Source: Mycolicibacterium agri (GTDB lineage Bacteria > Actinomycetota > Actinomycetes > Mycobacteriales > Mycobacteriaceae). Taken from it: a stretch of 64,000 nt of DNA. The position numbers and the translations under genes are program-made. Of this stretch, positions 1 through 8,100 are shown in pieces (within the stretch, counting starts at the first letter, position 1; each line of letters starts with the position of its first letter). The notes under the pieces were generated by a model that was given only the letters and a program-made list of their open reading frames with translations, had not been told where the DNA came from and ran no database searches. The stretch covers positions 124,001 through 188,000 of the forward strand of contig NZ_PDCP01000004.1 in assembly GCF_002553505.1 (NCBI RefSeq), read 5' to 3'.

Positions 1-47
1 GGCAGCTGGTCGAGTGCCGCGGTGCGCTGTGCGGCGACGGCGGTCAT
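1..47 (-). CDS. Start of an unidentified gene cut by the left edge
   Basis: An ATG on the minus strand at 47-45 overlaps the TGA of the upstream SnoaL-like gene in the ATGA arrangement, so the two are probably translated together. Only 15 codons are visible before the window ends (MTAVAAQRTAALDQL). No family can be named from this; the existence of the gene rests on the coupling and the open frame. Confidence 0.4.
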   Translation of the reverse strand, partial: MTAVAAQRTAALDQL

Positions 48-436
48 CGGGCGGCCCCCTCGAGCGCGGCCTGCAGTTGGACCGAGTCGACGAAGGTGTC
101 CTTGCGCGCGACGAGCCCCTCCGGCGAGACGACGACGACGTCGAGGCAATCGAACCGGATGTCACCCGATGTCATGGCCCAGTCCAGCACCCAGTGGTCG
201 TCGCCGTACAGCACGCGATACGTCTCGTAGCCGAAGTCCGGGAAGCTCTCGAAGAGCTGCCCGAAGGTGGCGCGCACGGCGTCTCGCCCGACGACCGGAT
301 CACCCCCGAGGTGCGCCCAGAACTGCGTGTCGTCGGTGTGCATCGCGACGATGGAGTCGAGATCGTGCGCGGTCCACGCGGCGAAATACGCCTCGGAGAT
401 CGCTTTCAGATCGACTGCGGCGGCGGTGGGGGACAT
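44..436 (-). CDS. SnoaL-like / NTF2-fold protein
   Basis: A 130-residue protein with the layout of the SnoaL/NTF2-like superfamily: an N-terminal helix with the EAYFAAWTAHD pattern, a TDDTQFWAHLGG strand segment, then GRDAVRATFGQLFESFPDF and a C-terminal sheet ending DTFVDSVQ. Members are small cone-shaped enzymes or binding proteins (polyketide cyclases, isomerases, ester hydrolases); the substrate cannot be told here. A strong Shine-Dalgarno (AGGAGGT) lies just before the ATG at 436. The stop overlaps the next gene by four bases, so it is the first gene of an operon running off the left edge. A 46-bp palindrome at 456-501 sits 20 bases upstream and probably controls it. There is no signal peptide or membrane segment. 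Confidence 0.7.
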   Translation of the reverse strand: MSPTAAAVDLKAISEAYFAAWTAHDLDSIVAMHTDDTQFWAHLGGDPVVGRDAVRATFGQLFESFPDFGYETYRVLYGDDHWVLDWAMTSGDIRFDCLDVVVVSPEGLVARKDTFVDSVQLQAALEGAAR

Positions 437-455
437 GGTTACCTCCTGTCTCGAC

Positions 456-501
456 AGTTACATACTCTCGGTAGGGAATAACCTACCATGAGTATGTAAC
501 T
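456..501. promoter_or_regulatory. 46-bp palindrome, likely operator
   Basis: Outer arms AGTTACATACTC (456-467) and GAGTATGTAACT (490-501) are perfect 12-bp inverted complements. Inner arms GGTAGG (470-475) and CCTACC (482-487) form a second pair. It sits 20 bases upstream of the SnoaL-like start and between divergent genes, as expected for the operator of a dimeric repressor such as a TetR-family protein. It is not an IdeR box: only about 10 of 19 bases match in the best register. The regulator is not visible in the window. Confidence 0.65.
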
Positions 502-533
502 CTGCAAGACCGTCGAGAATATCGCCATACGGC

Positions 534-564
534 GGTATCAACGGTGCGGGACGGGGTATCAACG
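534..564 (+). repeat. 10-bp direct repeat upstream of the HAD gene
   Basis: GGTATCAACG occurs at 534-543 and again at 555-564, a 21-base period (two helical turns), directly before the GTG at 570. It could be an activator or repressor half-site pair, or chance. No clear -10 or -35 element was identified around it. Confidence 0.3.
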
Positions 565-569
565 TTGTC

Positions 570-1384
570 GTGACAGCGAGAACCGAGCAACCGAATGAGA
601 GACTGAACCCCGTGCGTTCAAAGCCTCACTCATGGCTCACCGATATGGACGGCGTTCTGGTGCGCGAGGAACACGCGCTGCCAGGGGCTGCCGAGTTCCT
701 GCAGCGCCTCGTCGACAAGCAACGGCCGTTCCTTGTCCTGACGAACAATTCCATCTACACCCCGCGCGACCTGTCGGCGCGGTTGGCGCGCTCGGGTCTG
801 TCGGTACCGGAGTCGGCGATCTGGACATCCGCGCTGGCCACCGCCGCGTTTCTGAGCGACCAGAAGCCCGGCGGGTCGGCCTATGTGATCGGCGAGGCCG
901 GACTGACAACCCCGCTGCACGAGGCGGGCTACACGCTGACCGACGTCGATCCAGATTTCGTCGTACTCGGCGAAACCCGCACCTATTCGTTCACGGCGAT
1001 CACCAAGGCGATAAGGCTCATACTGGGCGGCGCACGGTTCATCGCGACCAATCCGGATGTGACGGGACCGTCGGCGGAAGGGCCATTGCCTGCGACGGGT
1101 TCGGTGGCGGCGATGATCACGAAGGCGACCGGACGCGAACCCTATTTCGTCGGCAAGCCCAATCCGATGATGTTTCGCAGCGCGATGAACCGCATTCAGG
1201 CCCATTCGGAAAGACCTGCATGGTGGGCGACCGGATGGACACCGACGTCGTCGCGGGCATCGAGGCGGGTCTGGAAACCATCCTCGTGCTGACCGGTTCG
1301 ACCACGCGCGAGGAGGTCGAACGCTACCCGTTTCGGCCCAGTCGGGTGCTGCCGAGCATTCAGGAAGCCATCGAGCTGGTGTGA
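570..1384 (+). pseudogene. HAD-IIA (NagD-like) phosphatase, frameshifted
   Basis: The first frame (570-about 1210) encodes the N-terminal two thirds of a NagD-type HAD phosphatase: motif I DMDGVL near residue 25, motif II LTNNS near 57, and the GKPNP loop. After MNRIQAHSE the frame degenerates into Arg/Trp-rich text and stops at 1292. The missing motif IV, VGDRMDTD followed by AGIEAGLETILVLTG, continues in another frame to the stop at 1384. One extra A in the AAA run near 1208-1212 would restore a continuous protein of about 270 residues. This is a one-base deletion: a true pseudogene, a base-calling error, or less likely recoding, since no classical slippery heptamer is present. The start is uncertain (GTG at 570 or 612). 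The 3' end overlaps the convergent ornithine hydroxylase by 25 bases. Confidence 0.8.
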
Positions 1385-2661
1385 GTCGCCGGACATAAGC
1401 GGCTGTTCGCGATCGAGGACACGATCTCGGCGCTGCGCACCGCGAGGTTGGACAGCAGTGTCGAGGTCAGTCCGTGGGTGTGCTCGGTATTGCCCTGGAC
1501 GTAGAGATGGCCGGCGGTCGGCGGTGAGGTGGCCAGTCGATAGTCGCGCGAGACCACCGGCTGACCCTCGTCTATGACGACTCGGTCGTAGAGATCACCC
1601 AGGATCGGCCGCAGCGGAGTCGGTATGAAGCCGGTCGCGTAGATCACTGCGTCGCAGTCGATCTGGTCGATCGACCCGGTCGGATGGTGCAGGATGTCGA
1701 CCTGCACGCCGTCGTCGCTTTCCTCGGTGTGGTGAATGCTGGACGCACCGCGCAGGAACAGGCGCCGGTTGTCGGCCACACGTTCGGCGTACTCACGCGC
1801 ATAGAGGTCTTCGATCAACGGTAGATCGACCGCCGAATAGTTGGTGCTCCGGTGATACTCCAACAACTTCCTGCGGGTCACGGCGTCGGCGGCGTAGAAG
1901 TCGTCGACGGCCTCGGGATCGAAGACGCGGTTGGCGTATGGGCTGTCGTCGGCGGGGCTGTAGCCGTACTTGGCGAAGACCCCGTGCACCTCGGTCGACG
2001 GCGACGAGTCATGCAGGTAGGCAGACACTTCCGCGGCGCTCTGCCCGGCGCCGACGACGACGAAACGATTGTGGTTGCGGCTCGGCAACCGTTCCAGGTC
2101 GTGCAGCAGGCCGTGATTGTGGAATTGGCGCCGCGAGGGGCGGACGTTTGGCGGCAGCTGGGGTGAGAGCCCGCCCGCGATGACCACGTTGCGGGCGCGC
2201 AGCGTGCCCGCGCGTGCACCGGTGACCTCGACGTCGAACGCGCCGTCGACCTCGCGCACCGATGTCACGCGCGACCCGTATCGCACTGGCACGTCGACCT
2301 TCTCGGCCGCCCACGACAAATAGTCGTGAAACTCCAGGCGGGTCGGGAAGAACGTCTTGTAGTTGATGAAGTCGGTGAGCCTCTCCCGTTCGGTGAGGTA
2401 ATTGAGGAAGGTGAACTCGCTCTGCGGATTGCGTTGCGTGACGAGATCCTTCAGAAATGAAATCTGCATGGTGGCGCCGGGAATCAACATGCCGGTGTGC
2501 CAACCGAACTCGGGCTTGGCCTCCACGAACTCGGCGGTGACGCGGTCGGCGGCGGAAGCGTTTGCGTTGTGCTCCTGCACCGCGATGGCCAGCGCCAGGT
2601 TCGACGGGCCGAACCCGACGCCGACGAAATCGAGGACCGATGGGCTGCTGTCGTTGCGCAT
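1360..2661 (-). CDS. L-ornithine N5-monooxygenase for the siderophore
   Basis: A 433-residue flavin N-hydroxylating monooxygenase of the SidA/PvdA/MbtG family. It converts ornithine to N5-hydroxyornithine with FAD, NADPH and O2. The FAD-binding motif VGVGFGPSNLALA is at residues 12-25, the substrate/flavin segment FLKDLVTQRNP near 65, the NADPH-binding motif VVVGAGQSAAEV near 200-212, and the family ATGFIPT motif near 347. Length is normal for the family. The ATG at 2661 shares one base with the TGA of panD (TGATG), so the two are translationally coupled and share the upstream IdeR-like box. The three hydroxyornithine-type modules of the neighbouring NRPS require this product. The lysine hydroxylase MbtG is the alternative reading; the context favours ornithine. 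Confidence 0.93.
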   Translation of the reverse strand: MRNDSSPSVLDFVGVGFGPSNLALAIAVQEHNANASAADRVTAEFVEAKPEFGWHTGMLIPGATMQISFLKDLVTQRNPQSEFTFLNYLTERERLTDFINYKTFFPTRLEFHDYLSWAAEKVDVPVRYGSRVTSVREVDGAFDVEVTGARAGTLRARNVVIAGGLSPQLPPNVRPSRRQFHNHGLLHDLERLPSRNHNRFVVVGAGQSAAEVSAYLHDSSPSTEVHGVFAKYGYSPADDSPYANRVFDPEAVDDFYAADAVTRRKLLEYHRSTNYSAVDLPLIEDLYAREYAERVADNRRLFLRGASSIHHTEESDDGVQVDILHHPTGSIDQIDCDAVIYATGFIPTPLRPILGDLYDRVVIDEGQPVVSRDYRLATSPPTAGHLYVQGNTEHTHGLTSTLLSNLAVRSAEIVSSIANSRLCPATHTSSMAS

Positions 2662-3068
2662 CAGACACCCGCAATCTGATCGACGGCACCGGGCACGGGC
2701 GCACTGGGGTCCGAACCTAACGCCACGATCCGGTTGGTCTTGTCCACATGGACCACCTTCGCGCGGTGCGACGCGCAGTCGGCGTCGTCGAGTTGCACAA
2801 ACGACATGATGATCACCAAATCGCCAGGCGAAATCAGGTGTGCCGCAGCGCCATTGATGCCTATGACACCCGAGCCGGCTTGGCCGGTTATCGCGTACGT
2901 GGTCAAGCGCGCGCCCGTGGTGATGTCGACGACCTGTACCTGTTCGCCCTCGATGATGCCGGCCGACGCCATCAAGTCGGCGTCGATGGTGAGCGACCCG
3001 ACATAGTGTAGATCTGCCTGGGTCACTGTGGCCCGGTGAATCTTGCCTCCGAGCAGCGTCCTGCGCAT
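2661..3068 (-). CDS. panD: Aspartate 1-decarboxylase (PanD paralogue) supplying beta-alanine
   Basis: A 135-residue pyruvoyl-dependent aspartate alpha-decarboxylase. It carries every hallmark at the numbering of E. coli PanD: Lys9, the self-cleavage site Gly24-Ser25 (HYVGSLTID), Arg54 and Tyr58. Cleavage creates a pyruvoyl group on Ser25 that decarboxylates aspartate to beta-alanine. Pantothenate-pathway panD normally sits beside panC. Here it is coupled to the ornithine hydroxylase and lies under an IdeR-like box, next to an NRPS whose second module has a beta-alanine-type pocket. I infer a dedicated, iron-regulated beta-alanine supply for exochelin. Whether the genome has a second, housekeeping panD cannot be seen here. 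Confidence 0.93.
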   Translation of the reverse strand: MRRTLLGGKIHRATVTQADLHYVGSLTIDADLMASAGIIEGEQVQVVDITTGARLTTYAITGQAGSGVIGINGAAAHLISPGDLVIIMSFVQLDDADCASHRAKVVHVDKTNRIVALGSDPSAPVPGAVDQIAGV

Positions 3069-3130
3069 TTCTCGCCTCCCCGTGCCGCAACCCCGGGGTG
3101 CGGCCGTCGAACTGCCTTTTCAGCGATCTC

Positions 3131-3149
3131 TAAGTGTAGGCTAACCTAT
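3131..3149 (-). promoter_or_regulatory. IdeR-type iron box for the panD-hydroxylase operon
   Basis: TAAGTGTAGGCTAACCTAT matches 15 of 19 positions of the IdeR consensus TTAGGTTAGGCTAACCTAA, including the unbroken core TAGGCTAACCTA. It lies about 65-80 bases upstream of the panD start. IdeR bound to Fe2+ would repress here when iron is plentiful. Confidence 0.8.
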
Positions 3150-3186
3150 CTTGGATGGTTGGCAAGCGCTTGGGTGGGGCTTTGAC

Positions 3187-3205
3187 TTATGCAAGCCTAA
3201 GCTAA
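3187..3205 (+). promoter_or_regulatory. IdeR-type iron box for the siderophore-binding lipoprotein
   Basis: TTATGCAAGCCTAAGCTAA matches 14 of 19 IdeR consensus positions, with both TTA/TAA ends intact. It lies about 55-70 bases upstream of the ATG at 3258. With the box at 3131-3149 it gives each divergent promoter its own site, with centres 56 bases apart. Confidence 0.7.
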
Positions 3206-3257
3206 AGTTTCGAGCCAGCCGTGGCAGGTGGCCACCTGAGCGAAGGGGGACTTTCGA

Positions 3258-4241
3258 ATGAGATCGTTGCACCGTAGATGGCGTCGGGTCAGTGCGGCCC
3301 TGGGTGTGGTCGTACTTGTCGTCGGGTTGGCGACCGCATGCGCTTCGAGCAAAGGCGAAGGGCCACAAGCAGACACGGTTACCATCAGTCACAAGTTCGG
3401 CGAGACCCACGTGCCAGCCGATCCGAGCAGGGTGGTGACGGTTGGCTGGACGGACCAGGATTTCGTTCTTCCCTTCGGCGTGATCCCGGTGAGCACGCGC
3501 TCGTTCTTCGAGGAGTACAACGACTACCCCTGGGTCAAGGCCGCGACCGACGGGAAGGGTGTGGAAACGTGGGGCGGCGAGGAAGACATCGACTTCGAGG
3601 CGATCGCCGCGCAGAAGCCCGACCTGATTCTGGCGATCTATGAGTCGATCGACCAAGAGACATACGATCGCCTCTCGTCGATCGCGCCCACGGTCATTCA
3701 GTCGAGCGACTACGCCGATGAGGAAACGCCATGGGATGTCCAGCTTCTCACCACCGGCAAGGCGCTGGGCAAGGAAGACGAAGCCCGTGAACTGGTCGAC
3801 AAAGTGCAGGGCCGTATCGACGAGGCGCGTAAGGCCCATCCCGAGTTCGAGGGCAAGACATTGGTCGTCGACTTCGGCCCCGAGGCAGGCGGGCACTATC
3901 TGCTGCCCGAAAAAGATCCGCGGCGTTCGCTGTTCACCGCGTTGGGATTCGCCACACAGGAAGTCGACGGCGACGTCAGCGAAGAGAAGCTGGAGCTGCT
4001 CGATCGAGATGTGTTGTTCGTCAACGGCGCAACCAAGGAGCAGATGCTCGACTCGCCGGCGTTCAGCAGGCTTGGCGTGGTTCGTGACGACCGCACCCTG
4101 TACACGACGTTCGAGTCGAATCTCAGTGGGGCGTTGACCTACAGCGGACCCGATGCGCTGCTGTATGCCCTCGATGTGTTGACCCCCCAGTTGAGTAATG
4201 CGCTCAACGGACGGCCCGTGGCCGATCTGGCGAACGCTTGA
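3258..4241 (+). CDS. Ferric-siderophore-binding lipoprotein of an ABC importer
   Basis: A 327-residue periplasmic-binding-type protein (class III, FepB/FhuD fold). Residues 1-28 form a lipoprotein signal: Arg-rich start, hydrophobic core, and a lipobox ending LATAC, so it should be anchored to the outer face of the cytoplasmic membrane. The mature part shows the usual features: an HKFGETHVPADPSRVVTVG opening strand, a DLILAIYES-type segment, a long linker helix rich in E/K, and a C-terminal lobe. A GAAGGGGGA ribosome site precedes the ATG. It is divergent from panD/hydroxylase with its own IdeR-like box and convergent with the NRPS. It is the likely receptor for the ferric siderophore and would feed the FepD/FepG/FepC-like importer at 31.8-34.7 kb, from which it is separated by the biosynthesis genes. 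Confidence 0.88.
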   Translation: MRSLHRRWRRVSAALGVVVLVVGLATACASSKGEGPQADTVTISHKFGETHVPADPSRVVTVGWTDQDFVLPFGVIPVSTRSFFEEYNDYPWVKAATDGKGVETWGGEEDIDFEAIAAQKPDLILAIYESIDQETYDRLSSIAPTVIQSSDYADEETPWDVQLLTTGKALGKEDEARELVDKVQGRIDEARKAHPEFEGKTLVVDFGPEAGGHYLLPEKDPRRSLFTALGFATQEVDGDVSEEKLELLDRDVLFVNGATKEQMLDSPAFSRLGVVRDDRTLYTTFESNLSGALTYSGPDALLYALDVLTPQLSNALNGRPVADLANA

Positions 4242-4256
4242 CGGTATTTTCCTCAC

Positions 4257-7200
4257 TCAGAGCAGCTCGGCCGCGATGAGCGGGCCGAGCTGCTCGAGTG
4301 TTTCAGCGTCCATCAGCTCGGAATGGCGGCACGGTAGCGGTACCACCCGCAGCGTGCCGCCGATGTGGTCGTGCCAGCCGTCTGACGCCACGTCCGTGAA
4401 ATCCATCTCGGGCACGGTGGCATCGACGAAGAAGACGTCGCCCTCGTAGCGGCCGTAGTCTGCGCGGGCCGTCAATCGCTCTGCGGCGACGTAGTTCTCG
4501 ATCACCTGCCCGATCCGGGCCTCGTCGAGGATCGCTATCGCGTCACCGCTGTCGCGCACCAACTCGACCGCTTCGGCAATCGATACCGTGGCATCGGGGT
4601 CGACGGGATAGCCCATCTCGCGCAGCAGGCCGACCAGCAGCATATCCGACGCAAGATCGGTGTCGGCCTGAAAACGGGCGTCGTTGCGGGTGTCGAGCAT
4701 CCCGACGAACGTCACCGCGCGGCCACGGCTGGTGAGTTCTTGGGCCATCAGCAGCGCCAGCGAGCCACCGAAGGACCAGCCGAGCAGCCGGATCGGACCG
4801 CTGGGCGCCAACTCGACGACGAGATCGGCATAGGCGGCGGCCAGTTCGGCGAGGCTGTCGGGCAGTTCACCGGTCGTGAACAACGGTGACTGCAGGCCGT
4901 AGATCGGAATATGTTGTGGCAGATACCGTTTGAGCCCGGCGAATTGCCAGCTCAGCCCGCTGGCCGGGGGTAGGCAGAATAGCGGAGGCGCCCACCCGGT
5001 CGGCCGCAGCGGCAACACCTGCGCCAGACTGTCCGCGCTGCCGTCGCCTGCGCACGTCAACCGCTCAGCGATGTCGGCGACCGTCGGCGCCAGCATCAGA
5101 TCACCGACCGCCAGATCGACGTCGAACTCGCGCCGAATCGCTGCCGCCAGCCGCACCAGCAGCAGCGAATGCCCGCCCAGCGCGAAGAAGTCGGCGTCGA
5201 TGCTGGCGACCTCGGTGCCGAGGATTTCGGTGAAGAGCCCGCACAGGTGGCGATGCAGATCGGTGGTCGGGGCACGCCCGGTGTACTCGATCTGCGGGTC
5301 CGGCAACGCCTTGCGGTCGAGCTTGCCGCTCGGGCTGAGCGGGTAGGCGGCGAGTTCGACGAAAGCGGAGGGAACCATGTGCAGGGGCAGGGCGGCCGCC
5401 GCGTGTGCGCGTAGCGACTCGGCGGTCGACGCGTCGGTCGGGCCGTCGGCCACGTAGTAGGCAATGAGCCGGTCCGAGCGCACCACGACGCGGGCCGAGG
5501 CGACAGCGGGATGGCTGCCAAGAACCGTTTCGATCTCGGCGGGTTCTATCCGCACGCCGCGCAGCTTGATCTGATCATCGACGCGGCCGAGGTATTCGAG
5601 TTGATTGTCGGTGCGCCACCGCACGATATCGCCGGTGCGATACATCCGGGTGCCGTCGCCGAACGGGTTGGCCACGAAGCTGTGTGCGGTCATCGCGCTG
5701 CGGTGCAGGTAGCCGTCGGCCAGCTGGACCCCGGCCAGGTACAGCTCGCCGGGTGCGCCCTGCGGGACGGGGTTGAGGTAGTTGTCAAGGACGTAGGCCT
5801 CGACGTTCCAACCCGGTAGGCCAAGCGCGACGGGTCCGCCGTCGGCGGTCCAGCCGAGCACGTCGACGGAGGCTTCGGTGGGCCCGTAGAGGTTGTGCAG
5901 CGGAACCGGCAGCGTCGCGGCGAAGCGACGCGCGAGGTCGGTGGGCAGTGCCTCGCCGCCCACGGTGACCCGTGTCAGCGATGTGGCTTGTGCCGACCGT
6001 GGTTCGTCGAGGAAGAGCTCGAGCATCGAGGGCACGAAGTCGACGGCTGTGACGTTGTGCGCCGCAATGGTTTCGACTATATACGCCGGGTCGCGGTGTC
6101 CGCCGGGCCGGGCCAGCACCAACGTCGCTCCGACGCTGAGCGGCCAGAAGACCTCCCACACCGAGGTGTCGAAGCTGATCGGTGTCTTGACCAGCATGCG
6201 GTCGGCGCCGCTCAGCGGGTAGGCGTGCTGCAACCACGCGATGCGGTTCACGATGCCCGCGTGCGGCACCGCCACTCCCTTGGGCCGCCCGGTGGAGCCA
6301 GACGTATAGAGCACGTACGCCCAGCCCGCGGGATCGATGTCGGGCAGGCTCGCCGCGGCCTCGTCGTCGCGGGCGGCGCGCACCTGCGCCAGGTCGTCGA
6401 GCACCACGGCGGGTTGGGCGTCGTCGACCATGTAGGCCAGCCGCTCGGACGGGTAGTCGGGGTCGAGCGCCAGGAAGGCTGCGCCGGATTTGACGACCGC
6501 GACCAGTGCGACGATCAACTCCACTGACCGCGGCAGCGACACGCCGACGATGCCGCAGGCACCCGCGCCGCCCGCGACGAGTCGCGCGGCCAACCGGTTC
6601 GACCAGCCGTCGAGTTCGGCATAGGTCACTTCTGTGCTGTCGAACACCACAGCGACCGCGTCCGGGGTGGACGCGGCCTGGCGAGACACCAGGTCGGCCA
6701 ACGAAATCGGCTCGAGGTCGACGCTGGTGTCGTTGCGCGCTGACAGCAGCTCGTCGCGTTCACCGCCGAACAGGACGTCGACGGCGCCGATCGGTGCGGT
6801 GGGATCGGCCGCAACCCGGTCCAGCAGCGTGACAAGGCGCAGCGCCAGCGTCCGCACCGTGTGTTCGTCGAAGAGGTCGCTGTTGAACTCCGCCATGACG
6901 GTGGACAGACCGGCGCCCTTTTCGTCGATCAGGGTGAAGCCGAGGTCGAACATCGCTGCGGTGACGGGCGGTTCGGACCACTCGGTGGGCAGCCCGAACA
7001 TCGTGTCGTCACCGTCGTCGCGCAGGTGGTAGCCGACGAAGACGTTGAACAGGGGATTGCGGCCGGCGACCCGCGGCGGGTTGAGGGCTTCGACGAGGCG
7101 GTCGAACGGCAGGTCCTGATGCGCAAAGGCAGCCAGATCGGCGGTGCGCACTCGGGCCAGCAGCTCATCGAATGACGGATTACCCGCCAGGTCGACTCGC

Positions 7201-8100
7201 AGCACGAGCGTGTTGACGAAGAACCCGACCAACTCGCTAAGCGCCGCCTCGTCGCGACCCGCGACCGGCGTGCCGACCACGACGTCGTCGCCGGCGCCGA
7301 CCCGGTGCAACAGCACCGCCACCGCCGCGTGCAGCAGCATGAGTGCGCTGACCTGGCGGCTGGTGGCCAGATCATGCAGCGCCGCAGCGGTTTTCGGCGG
7401 CAGCTCCACGTGCAGTGTGCCGCCCGCGCCGCTGGGTTTCGGAGGCCGAGGCCGATCGGTCGGCAATGTCATCTCGTCGGGGGCCTCGGCCAGTGTGTCG
7501 CGCCAGAACTGCAGCTGCGCATCGCCGACCGCGGCGAGTAGTTCGCCCTGCCACAGCGCGTAGTCGGCGTACTGCACCGGCAGGGCAGGCAATGCCACGT
7601 CTTCGCCGGCCACTCGCGATCGGTAGGCGGTGTCGAGGTCGCTCAACAACGGTGTGTCCGACCATTCGTCGGTCGCGATGTGGTGCAGCAGGATCACGAC
7701 GGTGTGATCGTCGGGTGCGGTCCGAAACACGGTGACCCGCAGCGGGATTTGTGTCGACAGGTCGAAGCGGGCGGTCACCGCGGCACCGACGGCGCGGCTG
7801 CGCTGGGCTTCGGGAACTGCGGTGACCGATACCGGGGGCCGCGTGGTCGGTGGCAGGATCCGTTGGAAGAAGCCCTGATCATCTTCGCCGAAGACCGTGC
7901 GCAACGACTCGTGCCTGTCGACGACGTCGGTCAACGCCTGCTCGAACGCGTCGACGTCGAACGCGCCGGTCACCCGGAAGACCAGCGGGTAGTTGTAAGC
8001 CGAGCCGGTGTCGCCGATCCGCTCGAGGATGAGAAGCCGCTCCTGGGCCGGCGACGCGGGGATGCGGTCGGGCCGCTGCGCCGCGACGAGTTGGGGCCGT
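4257..8100 (-). other. NRPS module 6 plus thioesterase: C-A-T-TE, substrate unknown
   Basis: The C domain has HHIATDEWS, an actinobacterial LCL-like variant. The A domain keeps its core motifs (YTSGSTGRPKG, YGPTE, YRTGD, SPSGKLDRK) and reads DTWDTGLVDK, which I cannot assign. The carrier has LGGHS. The TE has GWSFGG, an Asp in GMLDTRND and the His in PCRHSE. Nothing looks degenerate, yet exochelin MS has only five residues. Confidence 0.85.

Noticed and set aside
468..486. Possible IdeR box inside the left palindrome (GGTAGGGAATAACCTACC)
   Set aside because: Only about 10 of 19 positions match the consensus, and the neighbouring genes have no iron role.
1200..1300. Programmed -1 frameshift in the HAD gene
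   Set aside because: There is no X-XXY-YYZ slippery heptamer and no obvious downstream stem-loop; a single-base deletion is simpler.
3141..4256. 371-residue open frame on the minus strand opposite the siderophore-binding lipoprotein
   Set aside because: It is antisense to a gene with clear lipobox and family motifs, has low-complexity Arg/Gly-rich text, and matches no family.
4257..8100. Module 6 condensation domain as inactive because HHxxxDG reads HHIATDE
   Set aside because: Both His and the Asp are kept, and the DG-to-DE change is a common actinobacterial variant; nothing else is degenerate.
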